From positions 1 to 16,826 of the forward strand of contig JACQMB010000124.1 of the NCBI GenBank assembly GCA_016203765.1: 16,826 nt of DNA. The letters are read 5' to 3'. The notes under the pieces were generated by a model. That model ran no database searches and was not told where the DNA came from. It saw only the letters and a program-made list of their open reading frames with translations. This document shows, in pieces, positions 6,965 through 14,374 of this stretch. Each line of letters opens with the position of its first letter. The first letter of the stretch is position 1. This stretch comes from Deltaproteobacteria bacterium (GTDB lineage: Bacteria; UBA10199; SPLOWO2-01-44-7). The position numbers and the translations under genes were made by a program.

Positions 6965-6983
6965 GTTTATATAGGCGTACTTT

Positions 6984-8156
6984 ATGACAAAAATAAACTG
7001 CACCGATTTTTATGATATGGGCGCTCTCCTATCAGAAGAAGAGGCCCGCGTCCAGCAAACAGCCAGGGAATTCAGCGAAAAAGAGATTCTGCCGATCATC
7101 AACAAACACCATCGCGACGCGACTTTCCCGAAGGAGATCTTTCCCAAAATGGGAAGGCTGGGATTTTTGGGCCCGACCCTGCCGGAGGAATACGGTTGTG
7201 CCGGCTTGAACAATGTCGCCTACGGCCTGCTGATGCAGGAGCTGGAGCGGGGCGATTCTTCCATGCGCTCGGCCGCCTCGGTGCAGGGGGCGTTGGTGAT
7301 GTATCCCATTTTTACCTGGGGAAGCGAGGCGCAGAAAAAAAAGTGGCTCCCAAAACTGGCCAAGGGGGAGGCGGTCGGCTGTTTCGGCCTGACCGAGCCT
7401 GACTTCGGCTCCAACCCGGCCGGGATGCTGACCCGCGCCGTGAAAAAAAACGCGAAATGGATTTTAAACGGGGCCAAGATGTGGATTACCAACGGCACGA
7501 TCGCCGACGTGGCGGTGGTCTGGGCCAAAGACGAGGCCGGCAAGATCAACGGTTTTCTGGTGGAAAAGGGGACCAAAGGTTTTTCGGCCCCGGAGATGAA
7601 GGGAAAATTTAGCTTGCGCGCCTCGGTGACTTCGGAACTTGTTTTAAAGGACGTAGAGGTGCCGGAGGAAAACAGACTGCCAAAGGCCGTCGGGCTGAAA
7701 GGCCCGCTGGGCTGTTTGACCCAGGCCCGCTACGGGATCGCCTGGGGGACATTGGGCCTGGCGATGGCCTGTTATGAAACGGCGGTGGAATACGCCAAGA
7801 CCCGCGTTCAATTCGACAAACCGATCGGGGCTTTTCAACTGACCCAGCGCAAGCTGGTCGAAATGCTGACCGAAATCACCAAGGGTCAATTACTGGCCTT
7901 GCAGTTAGGACGGCTGAAAGATTCGGGCAAATTCACAACGGAGCAGGTCTCGATGGCCAAAATGAACAACTGTGCCATCGCCCGCCGCGCGGCTCACTTG
8001 GCACGTGAAATCCTCGGCGCCAACGGCATCCTGGACGAATACCCGGTCATCCGCCACCTGATGAATATCGAAAGTGTTTATACCTACGAGGGGACCCACG
8101 ACATCCACACTTTAATTCTGGGTGAAAAGATAACCGGGATTCCGGCCTATCGCTAA
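6984..8156 (+). CDS. gcdH: Glutaryl-CoA dehydrogenase (acyl-CoA dehydrogenase family)
   Basis: FAD flavoenzyme that oxidises glutaryl-CoA to glutaconyl-CoA and, in decarboxylating forms, on to crotonyl-CoA plus CO2. The 390 residues show the full three-domain fold. SSMRSAASVQ (92-101) carries the substrate-binding Arg95 typical of GcdH. FGLTEPDFGSNP (134-145) and MWITNG (166-171) are the flavin-binding middle domain. RVQFDKPIGAFQLTQRKLVE (274-293) and YTYEGTHDIHTLILG (366-380) give the catalytic base Glu369, preceded by Tyr368 as in decarboxylating enzymes. The SSMRS and TYEGTHDIH motifs favour GcdH over short-chain acyl-CoA dehydrogenases. The start at 6984 matches the family N-terminus, but no Shine-Dalgarno is visible. 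Its stop overlaps the stop of the convergent SDR gene. It may serve lysine breakdown with the genes at 12851-15714. Confidence 0.9.
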   Translation: MTKINCTDFYDMGALLSEEEARVQQTAREFSEKEILPIINKHHRDATFPKEIFPKMGRLGFLGPTLPEEYGCAGLNNVAYGLLMQELERGDSSMRSAASVQGALVMYPIFTWGSEAQKKKWLPKLAKGEAVGCFGLTEPDFGSNPAGMLTRAVKKNAKWILNGAKMWITNGTIADVAVVWAKDEAGKINGFLVEKGTKGFSAPEMKGKFSLRASVTSELVLKDVEVPEENRLPKAVGLKGPLGCLTQARYGIAWGTLGLAMACYETAVEYAKTRVQFDKPIGAFQLTQRKLVEMLTEITKGQLLALQLGRLKDSGKFTTEQVSMAKMNNCAIARRAAHLAREILGANGILDEYPVIRHLMNIESVYTYEGTHDIHTLILGEKITGIPAYR

Positions 8157-9073
8157 ACGCCCCACTTGTTTCTAAAATAATCGGTGGTGGCGGCAAGCCC
8201 CTGTTCAAAAGGGGTAGAGGCCTTCCAGCCCAGTTCCTTTTCGGCCTTCTTTGCCGAAACCGTTTTGCCGCCGAAGTCCCCGGGACGGGCGGGGGTAAAT
8301 TCGATTTTGACTTTGTCCTTGCCCAAAAGTTTTTGAAGCGATTCGGCCACCCGGCGGACGGTGATCTTTTCCGGCCCCTCCAAATTATAGACCTGGTTTT
8401 TGGCCTCCCCCCGCATCGCCAGAACATGGGCCGCCGCCAGATCGGTCACGTAAATAAAGTTTCGGTATTGCGCCCCCTCACCTTGAATGGTCAGCGGCTC
8501 TCCGGCAAAGGCCTTTTTCAAAAAAATCGGAATCAAAAGTTCCTCGCGCATCCGCGGTCCGTAGGGAATGCCGTAGCGCAAAATGGTAAAAGGAACCTTG
8601 TATAAATCCCAATAATTATGAAACAGCATCTCGGCGGCCATTTTTGTTGAGGTGTAAATATGCCCCGCGCCCGGAAGATAAAACGGCGAATCCTCCGTCA
8701 CCGGCTCCTTTTCCTTGGAACCGTTGTAGACCCAAACGGTCGAGGCAAAATAGACCCGTTCGGCCTGATGGATGCGGGCCGCCTCCAGGACATTGGCGCT
8801 CCCAACGACATTGAGTTGCGTGCAATAGACCGGGTATTTGTGGGCATAGTTGACGTTGGAAACGGCGGCGATGTGAAAAAGGTGCTGGGCGCCCCTGGTC
8901 GCCTCCAGCGTCGAGGCAAAGTCAAGCAAATCAACGTCTTCGTATTTGACGTCGCCGCGACGGGGTCTGGCGCGATAATCGAGGACCGTCACCTCATGGC
9001 CTGCCTCCAGCAAATGATCAACCACATGGGAGCCGATAAAACCGGCGCCGCCGGTAACGACGACTTTAGCCAT
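8153..9073 (-). CDS. Extended SDR: NAD-dependent nucleotide-sugar epimerase/dehydratase
   Basis: A 306-residue extended short-chain dehydrogenase/reductase of the GalE/RmlB superfamily. It has the Rossmann motif GGAGFIGSH (8-16), Asp32 ending the second strand (NAD preference), Ser111/Thr112 in FASTVWVY and the catalytic Tyr140-x3-Lys144 (YTSTK). RYGIPYGP (167-174) and RNFIYVTDLAAAH are the substrate-side motifs of this group. Such enzymes epimerise, dehydrate or decarboxylate UDP- or dTDP-sugars; the exact reaction cannot be read here. It is the last gene of the six-gene reverse run and overlaps the aminotransferase gene by 8 nt. A strong AAGGAGG (plus-strand 9080-9086) lies 6 nt before its ATG. 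Pairing with a DegT aminotransferase suggests joint synthesis of an amino sugar nucleotide. Confidence 0.9.
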   Translation of the reverse strand: MAKVVVTGGAGFIGSHVVDHLLEAGHEVTVLDYRARPRRGDVKYEDVDLLDFASTLEATRGAQHLFHIAAVSNVNYAHKYPVYCTQLNVVGSANVLEAARIHQAERVYFASTVWVYNGSKEKEPVTEDSPFYLPGAGHIYTSTKMAAEMLFHNYWDLYKVPFTILRYGIPYGPRMREELLIPIFLKKAFAGEPLTIQGEGAQYRNFIYVTDLAAAHVLAMRGEAKNQVYNLEGPEKITVRRVAESLQKLLGKDKVKIEFTPARPGDFGGKTVSAKKAEKELGWKASTPFEQGLAATTDYFRNKWGV

Positions 9074-10184
9074 TCAGCGCCTCCTTCAGGCTCGCCACCA
9101 CCTGCCGGGCCTCTTCGGTTGTCATGGAGGGAAAGAGGGGGAGGCAGATGTGGCGGGCGCAGATGTCTTCCGCCACGGGAAAGGCTCCCCCCGCCCATTT
9201 TTGAAAAACCGGTTGATGATGAAGCGGCGTTTCATAAACTTCTCCGGCTAAACAGACGCCGTATTTTTCCTTTAATTTTTTCTTGAGCGCTTTCCGGTCC
9301 AAAACTTTGCCGGGAAGAAAAACATATTTATAATAGTTGGAAAACTGATTTTTGGAAACGGTCAGCGGCCCACCCGGAACCCCCGCGCCAAGCGCCTCGT
9401 CGTAAAATTTGGCAATGGCGGCCCGCTTCGCGTTGATCTCCTTCAGCCGCCTCACCTGCGCCAGGCCGATGACCGCGTGCGGCTCGCTCAAGCGCCAGTT
9501 GTAGCCCAGCTTTCCGTGCGTGTTTTCCAGGAAGGAGGTTTTTCCCTGATCGCGATAAAGCCCGGCCTCCTCCGCTATTTTCTGATCATTCGTAATAATC
9601 ATCCCTCCCTCGGCAGAGGTCATCACCTTGGTGGGGTAAAAGGAAAAGGAACCGGCAACGCCGAACGTCCCGGCGTGTTTGCCGTTTAGAGTTGACCCGT
9701 GGGCGTGGGCGGCGTCTTCAAAAAGCCACAAACCTTTTTGTCTGCACCAGTCGGCGATCGCTTCGGTTCGTTTGGAAACAATCCCCGCGATGTGGACCAA
9801 GATAACGCCGACGGTATTGGGCGTGATCTGTTTTTCCAGGCTGGAGAGCGACAAGGCAAAATCCGAAGGCTCGCTATCCGCAAAAACGGGCCTCCCCCCT
9901 GCATGAATGACCGCGGCCGCCGTGGCAAAAAAGGTATTGGTGGGGACCAAAACGTCTTTTCCCGCCACATCCAAAATCCGCAATGGAATTTCAATCGCCT
10001 CGGTCCCGCTTCCCACCGCCACGGCGTGGTCGGCCCCCGCCAGCTTCGCAAATTCCTCCTCAAAGGCCTTTCCCCATTTACCCAGCGTCAACTGGCCGTT
10101 CGAAAGCATCTCCTCGATTTGCGCCGTAATCCACTGCCGGTCTTCTTCGGGAAAATAGGCCTTAACGGGGGGAATCAAGCTCAT
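9066..10184 (-). CDS. DegT/DnrJ/EryC1/StrS-family PLP aminotransferase
   Basis: A 372-residue sugar aminotransferase that moves an amino group, usually from glutamate, to a keto-sugar nucleotide using pyridoxal phosphate. Visible motifs are GSGTEAIEIPLRIL (58-71, cofactor phosphate), PTNTFFATAAAV (81-92), EDAAHAHGS (156-164, Asp157 to the pyridine nitrogen) and SFYPTKVMTSAEGG (181-194), with Lys186 as the Schiff-base lysine. It belongs to the same broad family as ArnB, PseC and perosamine synthase; which sugar it uses is not decidable. AAGGA lies 6 nt before the ATG. The start is inside the end of the upstream EamA-like gene (23-nt overlap) and the end overlaps the SDR gene. Context suggests it makes the sugar moved by the HpnI-like transferase or a related surface glycan. 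Confidence 0.93.
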   Translation of the reverse strand: MSLIPPVKAYFPEEDRQWITAQIEEMLSNGQLTLGKWGKAFEEEFAKLAGADHAVAVGSGTEAIEIPLRILDVAGKDVLVPTNTFFATAAAVIHAGGRPVFADSEPSDFALSLSSLEKQITPNTVGVILVHIAGIVSKRTEAIADWCRQKGLWLFEDAAHAHGSTLNGKHAGTFGVAGSFSFYPTKVMTSAEGGMIITNDQKIAEEAGLYRDQGKTSFLENTHGKLGYNWRLSEPHAVIGLAQVRRLKEINAKRAAIAKFYDEALGAGVPGGPLTVSKNQFSNYYKYVFLPGKVLDRKALKKKLKEKYGVCLAGEVYETPLHHQPVFQKWAGGAFPVAEDICARHICLPLFPSMTTEEARQVVASLKEALNG

Positions 10185-10572
10185 CCGTTTTCCTTTCGCT
10201 CCACGATTGCATCATGAGAAAAACGCCCAGAGAGATCAAAACAATTCCAATCCATCGGGCAGATGAAACCCGCTCACCCAACCAGAAAACGGCCAGCAAG
10301 GCAACGAAAATATACTCGACCGCGTTCATCGGCACGGCCCAGCTGACGTCGGAAACCGCCAGGACCACCAGCCAGAGCAAAAAATAGGCCACCTCCAAAA
10401 AAATTCCCGCAATCACCCACGGATTGGAAAAGGCCTGGATAAAATAATCAAAAAGATAGGCAAGGGTCCAACTCTCCAAGGGGCCGATCGCCTGCATCCC
10501 CTTGGCCAAAGAGAGATTGCCAAGGCCGGCCGCGGTGACGGCCAGCAACAACGCGAGGGTTGCCTTAACCAT
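10162..10572 (-). CDS. EamA/SMR-like four-helix membrane protein, copy 2
   Basis: 136 residues with four hydrophobic segments (about 4-22, 52-73, 78-97 and 107-121) and the pattern VSWAVPMNAVEYIFVALLAV followed by a lone Glu and RWIGI.LI..G, typical of half-size EamA/DMT transporters such as ArnE/ArnF and EmrE. It is clearly paralogous to the gene just upstream: both share SWAxPMNAVEYxFVAL and LGxxxMMxSW. A hydrophilic tail (SERKTDELDSPR) is added here. ArnE and ArnF form a heterodimer that flips undecaprenyl-phosphate-aminoarabinose, and by analogy this pair may flip a sugar-lipid. GGAG lies 7 nt before the ATG. It overlaps the preceding gene by 8 nt and the next by 23 nt. Confidence 0.85.
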   Translation of the reverse strand: MVKATLALLLAVTAAGLGNLSLAKGMQAIGPLESWTLAYLFDYFIQAFSNPWVIAGIFLEVAYFLLWLVVLAVSDVSWAVPMNAVEYIFVALLAVFWLGERVSSARWIGIVLISLGVFLMMQSWSERKTDELDSPR

Positions 10573-10945
10573 GCCACGACTCCATCATGAAAATCATCCC
10601 CAGCAAGATCAACCCGATCCCCAGCCACCGGTAGCGGCCGACCCGCTCCTTGAGAAAAACGACGGCGGCCAGGGCCACGAAAACATACTCCACCGCGTTC
10701 ATCGGCAGGGCCCAGCTGACATCGGCCCACGACAGAACCGCCAGCCAAAGGGCAAAGTAGCCGATGCTGATTAAAACTCCCAGCAAGACCAGGGGATTGG
10801 CGACGGCGCGGCGAAAGAAGACGAGCATTTTAAAAATGTTTCGGCTCGGCCCGACCCCGATCTTCTGCAAACCCTGCCGCATGAAAATATTCCCGACGCC
10901 CGCGCAGAGCATGGCCAAACCAAGGACAATCATTGTCTTCAACAT
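10565..10945 (-). CDS. EamA/SMR-like four-helix membrane protein, copy 1
   Basis: 126 residues, four predicted membrane helices (about 4-22, 50-70, 77-97 and 105-121), half the size of a normal ten-helix EamA transporter and so expected to work as a dimer. The signature is VSWALPMNAVEYVFVALAAV, then KERV..YRWLGIGLILLG. The N-terminal GNIFMRQGLQKIG is also like ArnE/F. It pairs with the following paralogue, and a two-gene arrangement suggests an antiparallel heterodimer. Function by analogy: movement of a glycosylated lipid, or a hydrophobic cation, across the inner membrane. It overlaps the deacetylase gene by 7 nt. AGGAGG is present but about 13 nt from the ATG, so initiation may rely on coupling. 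Confidence 0.85.
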   Translation of the reverse strand: MLKTMIVLGLAMLCAGVGNIFMRQGLQKIGVGPSRNIFKMLVFFRRAVANPLVLLGVLISIGYFALWLAVLSWADVSWALPMNAVEYVFVALAAVVFLKERVGRYRWLGIGLILLGMIFMMESWHG

Positions 10946-11676
10946 AAGCGAATCCGCGCCTCCTGGAGGGCTCCCTTGACCCTGGGCGAGACCAGGGCCT
11001 TAAATTCCTCCACACAGTTGTAATTTTTCAACCATTTTTCCGTCGCGGGAGAAGAAGAAACCGCCGGATGGCAGTAGGCTTCCGTCATCCCATCCCGAAT
11101 TTGCGGAATCTGCTTGAGCCAGGCCTCTTCCGTCATTCGGCCGGTCTCTTTGAGGCCGAACGTGTGGTCGTTGCGGGTCAGCCCGGCCGCGTCCAACTTT
11201 TTTTTGAGCGCCCGGCTCAACGGGGCCGGGGATGGCCAGCGTATTTTGCGAATCTTGTGCCGTTGCGCCAAGTTCATAACAATTTTCCGAACGACCGGAT
11301 GTAAATGAAAATGATTATGGGCGTTCAAATGATCGCAGACCAAACCGGTTTCAAGATAGGCTTCCATTTGCGCCGTTAATTCTTCTTTCAAACGCCGCCT
11401 CCAGGCCGGTGAAAAAAAATAGCGAACCCCGGCCCAAATCAAGTTGGACGAAAACGGCTTTTGGGAAAGGAGGCCGAAACCGTCGACGCAAATAAAATGG
11501 AGGCCGACTTTTAGCTTTGGATTTGCCTTGGCCAAGGCCACCGCCTCTTTTGCCGCGGGGGCGGCAATCATCAAGCTGGCGGCGGTTAGAATCCCCTGTT
11601 GGTTTGCCTGAATCACGGCGCGATTCACTTCGGAACAAAGCCCAAAATCGTCGGCGTTAACCACCAGTTGCTTCAT
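10939..11676 (-). CDS. hpnK: ChbG/YdjC-family deacetylase, HpnK-like
   Basis: 245-residue metal-dependent carbohydrate deacetylase. Metal and catalytic motifs are NADDFGLCSEVNRAV (7-21, Asp9/Asp10), GLHF (58-61, His60) and DHLNAHNHFHLHP (115-127), with a C-terminal His203. The FG..SEVN.AV...G.LTAASLM pattern and GLH...VDG after it are those of HpnK rather than E. coli ChbG. In hopanoid producers HpnK removes acetate from the N-acetylglucosaminyl group that HpnI adds to bacteriohopanetetrol. Another YdjC relative, NaxD of Francisella, deacetylates undecaprenyl-phosphate-GalNAc, so a polyprenyl substrate is also possible. AGGGA lies 6 nt before the ATG. The gene starts within the last 20 nt of the HpnI-like gene. 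No squalene-hopene cyclase gene is in view, so a hopanoid substrate is unproven. Confidence 0.85.
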   Translation of the reverse strand: MKQLVVNADDFGLCSEVNRAVIQANQQGILTAASLMIAAPAAKEAVALAKANPKLKVGLHFICVDGFGLLSQKPFSSNLIWAGVRYFFSPAWRRRLKEELTAQMEAYLETGLVCDHLNAHNHFHLHPVVRKIVMNLAQRHKIRKIRWPSPAPLSRALKKKLDAAGLTRNDHTFGLKETGRMTEEAWLKQIPQIRDGMTEAYCHPAVSSSPATEKWLKNYNCVEEFKALVSPRVKGALQEARIRLC

Positions 11677-12781
11677 GCATGATCCCTTTCTTCACCCGAA
11701 ACACTTTTCCTCTCCAATGCGTTTTGTGCCGCGTCAGGCTGGCTATCCAAACAAAAAATCCGAGCAAATCCCGCAACGGGAGGAGCCAAAGGGCCTTGAG
11801 CCCCTCTCGGTCGCGCAAAATCAAGGCATTCCAGACCGACGTGATCCAGCGCAATCCAAGCGTGATCCCCAAAACACCCCACCCGCCCCTCCCTCCCAGC
11901 AAAGCATAAAGCAGGGAAAAGGGAACGGCCCGAATAAAAAGAGTAAAAAAAAATCCGACCGGCGCGGCGGCGCGGGTGTTTTGTTTCCAATAGACCTGAT
12001 GGCGCCACCAGTCGCGAACCCCCTGAAGGGCCACCTGGGTCTGGGCCAGATAGGGGAGAATTTTTATTTGGAATCCGGCCTCCCGAACGCGCCGGCCCAG
12101 TTCAAAATCCTCCACCAAATAATGCGCCAGGGGAGCTAAACCCCCGATTTTTTCCAAAACATCCCTGCGGATGGCCTGAGAGGAACCGGGGCAGATTTTG
12201 GAAAACCCGGTGACCTCGGCAAAAACAGCCGAGGGAATAAAATCGGCATTGAGCGATAACAATTCCAGTTTTTCAAACCAATGGCGGGCCCCGGCCGCGC
12301 GATACAAGGTGCAAACCATCCCCACCGACCGGTCCTGCAGGAAGGGGCCCACGATTGTTTTAAGATAATCGGGTTTTAACAACATGTCGCTGTCCGAAAA
12401 AACCAGTATTTCACCCGCGGCTCGTTTGGTTCCATTATGGATGTTGACCAGGCGCCCGTTCGGCCCCGGGGCCTCCTCATCAATAACAACTTGGGCCCCT
12501 CCGATTTTTTTTAAAACCGAAAGGGCGGGATCGTTTTTATTCTGGACGGCGTAAATAACTTCATAATCGGGATAATCCTGGATCACTGCGGTCGCCAAAT
12601 TTTCTTTCAGGTTTCTCTCCAGCCCGCAGACCGGCTTGATGAGGGAGACCTTTGGCCAAGGCCAAGCGTTTCTTTTCACTTCTTCCTTTTTGGAAAAAAA
12701 GAGGGCTAGGGCGATCGCGGTCAAGACCCAATAAAACCCTCCGCAAAAAACGGGAACGAGGAGTACACTGATCCAGATCAT
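11657..12781 (-). CDS. hpnI: Membrane glycosyltransferase, HpnI / ceramide-glucosyltransferase-like (GT21 type)
   Basis: 374-residue GT-A fold transferase with an N-terminal membrane anchor (about 3-29) and hydrophobic segments near 274-320 and 331-348. Motifs: VSLIKPVCGLE (45-55) and QDYPDYEVIYAVQNKNDPA (68-86), characteristic of the ceramide glucosyltransferase group; FSDSD (128-132, the DxD-like metal site); VEDFELG (223-229, catalytic acidic pair); and HQVYWKQNTRAAAP (261-274) in place of the usual (Q/R)xxRW. The close association with HpnK and the QNTRAA motif favour HpnI, which adds GlcNAc to bacteriohopanetetrol. Transfer to another lipid such as a polyprenyl phosphate or diacylglycerol is possible. 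It is the first gene of the reverse operon. No Shine-Dalgarno is clear before the ATG at 12781. Confidence 0.82.
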   Translation of the reverse strand: MIWISVLLVPVFCGGFYWVLTAIALALFFSKKEEVKRNAWPWPKVSLIKPVCGLERNLKENLATAVIQDYPDYEVIYAVQNKNDPALSVLKKIGGAQVVIDEEAPGPNGRLVNIHNGTKRAAGEILVFSDSDMLLKPDYLKTIVGPFLQDRSVGMVCTLYRAAGARHWFEKLELLSLNADFIPSAVFAEVTGFSKICPGSSQAIRRDVLEKIGGLAPLAHYLVEDFELGRRVREAGFQIKILPYLAQTQVALQGVRDWWRHQVYWKQNTRAAAPVGFFFTLFIRAVPFSLLYALLGGRGGWGVLGITLGLRWITSVWNALILRDREGLKALWLLPLRDLLGFFVWIASLTRHKTHWRGKVFRVKKGIMHEATGG

Positions 12782-12789
12782 GTCGGCGG

Positions 12790-12795
12790 TATAAT
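12790..12795 (+). promoter_or_regulatory. Candidate -10 box for the lysine operon
   Basis: A perfect TATAAT lies 55 nt before the preferred ATG of the aldehyde dehydrogenase gene. The -35 region about 17 bp upstream (around 12766-12772) falls inside the HpnI-like coding sequence and is a poor match to TTGACA. If the box is used, transcription starts near 12802, which rules out the ATG at 12794 and supports the start at 12851. Context is the short gap between two divergent operons. Confidence 0.4.
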
Positions 12796-12850
12796 GGAGG
12801 CTTGTAAAAAAATCCAGTTGGTTTATATTTTTCGGTCTTGGGGGGGGTGG

Positions 12851-14374
12851 ATGATAAAAAAAGGCTTGTCTGTTTTAACGAGGGTCAAGGAAGAAACCGG
12901 CGCTACCCGCTTCGAATCGAAAAACCCGGCCATTTTGAGCGATGTGCTGGGAGTTTTTGGCTGTGCGAGTAAAAAGCAGATCGAATCGGTCTGCCTGGCC
13001 GCCAAAAAGGCGTTTCTAACGTGGAAGAAAGTTCCTCCCCCCGTTCGGGCTGGCATCATCCACAATTTCGGGGTTTTGCTTGGCCGAAATAAAGAGGCCC
13101 TCTCCCGCCTGATCACCCGCGAGATGGGAAAGCCGATCAAGGAGGCGAGAGGCGACGTGCAGGAGGCGATCGACACCTGCCAGTTTTTTGCCGGCGAGGG
13201 GCGGCGGCTCTACGGCATGACCACCCCCTCCGAACTTCCCTTCAAGGAACTTTACACTTATCGAAGGCCGGTGGGTGTGTTTGCCTGCATCACCGCCGGA
13301 AACTTTCCGGTGGCGGTCCCCTCCTGGTATTTTGTCCCGGCCCTCCTCTGCGGAAATGTCTGTGTCTGGAAACCATCCGAAGATACCCCTTTGACCTCTT
13401 ATTACTTCGCGCAACTTTTGTATAAATCGGGCCTGCCTAAAAACGTCTTCAACGTTTTGTTCGGGAAGGGGGCCGGTTCCACGGGTGAATGGCTGATTCA
13501 AGGAGTTGAAAAGGAGCTGATCGACAAATTCGGTTTTACCGGATCAACGGCCGTCGGTGTACGGATTGGAGAAGTCTGCGGACGAAATCTCCAACAGCCC
13601 TGCCTGGAGCTGGGGGGGAAAAACCCGATGGTGGTGATGGAAGACGCCGACCTGGAACTGGCAAGTACCTCCGCCTTATGGGCCGGCTTCGGGACGGCGG
13701 GCCAGCGTTGCACCTCTTTGGGAAATCTTATTTTACATGGGGCGATTCGGGACAAATTTCTGAAATTGCTGTTGGCCAAAGTTGCCAAAATGAAAATCGG
13801 CGACCCGATGAGGGAGGATATTGTTTATGGCCCGATGATATCGGAAAAATTCATGAGCAATTTCTTGGGGTTTCTGGACACTTTGATCAAGCCTCATCAC
13901 AAAATCCTGACCAAACCGAACGGGCGGATGAAAAATTTAAAAGACGGGTTGTACGTTTATCCAACCATTGTCGACAATGTAAAACCGAAGGACGAAATCT
14001 ATTTTACCGAAACCTTTGGCCCCATTTTTAACGTAATGACCTGTAAAAATCTGGGGGAGGCGATCCGGCTGGCCAACGGGACCGGTTACGGGCTTGCCTC
14101 CGCCATCTACACCCAAAACCCCAACTACATTTATCAGTGGAAGGAGGAAATTTCCTCCGGGATGACTTCGATTAACAACTCCCCCTCCGGCGCGGAGGTC
14201 CACTTGCCCTTCGGCGGCAACGGAAAGTCGGGAAACGGCTCCCGCCTCTCCGGGATTTGGGTTTTGGATCAGTTCACCCGATGGCAGGCGGTCAACTGGG
14301 ACCTGTCGGGAAAACTGCAACTAGCGCAGATTGAAACGACCTACATTGAGCCCGATTTGGACTACAAAATATGA
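12851..14374 (+). CDS. Aldehyde dehydrogenase, probably alpha-aminoadipate semialdehyde dehydrogenase
   Basis: A 507-residue NAD(P)-dependent aldehyde dehydrogenase. Counting from Met 12851, ITAGNFP carries the oxyanion Asn151, WKPSE has Lys174, FTGST (229-233) contacts the cofactor, LELGGKNP has the general base Glu253 and GQRC the nucleophile Cys287. TETFGPI and the C-terminal FGGNGKSGNGSR follow. The next gene, overlapping by 4 nt, is lysine 6-aminotransferase, whose product alpha-aminoadipate delta-semialdehyde (cyclising to piperideine-6-carboxylate) is the obvious substrate, giving alpha-aminoadipate. The protein alone shows only a broad ALDH; specificity is from context. An ATG at 12794 is in frame, but it lies in a TATAAT box and its extra 19 residues do not resemble the family. 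A G-run just before 12851 may serve as ribosome site. Confidence 0.85.
   Translation: MIKKGLSVLTRVKEETGATRFESKNPAILSDVLGVFGCASKKQIESVCLAAKKAFLTWKKVPPPVRAGIIHNFGVLLGRNKEALSRLITREMGKPIKEARGDVQEAIDTCQFFAGEGRRLYGMTTPSELPFKELYTYRRPVGVFACITAGNFPVAVPSWYFVPALLCGNVCVWKPSEDTPLTSYYFAQLLYKSGLPKNVFNVLFGKGAGSTGEWLIQGVEKELIDKFGFTGSTAVGVRIGEVCGRNLQQPCLELGGKNPMVVMEDADLELASTSALWAGFGTAGQRCTSLGNLILHGAIRDKFLKLLLAKVAKMKIGDPMREDIVYGPMISEKFMSNFLGFLDTLIKPHHKILTKPNGRMKNLKDGLYVYPTIVDNVKPKDEIYFTETFGPIFNVMTCKNLGEAIRLANGTGYGLASAIYTQNPNYIYQWKEEISSGMTSINNSPSGAEVHLPFGGNGKSGNGSRLSGIWVLDQFTRWQAVNWDLSGKLQLAQIETTYIEPDLDYKI

Noticed and set aside
12794..12850. Aldehyde dehydrogenase start at 12794
   Set aside because: The ATG is part of a TATAAT box and the 19 extra residues do not fit the family N-terminus; 12851 is preferred.
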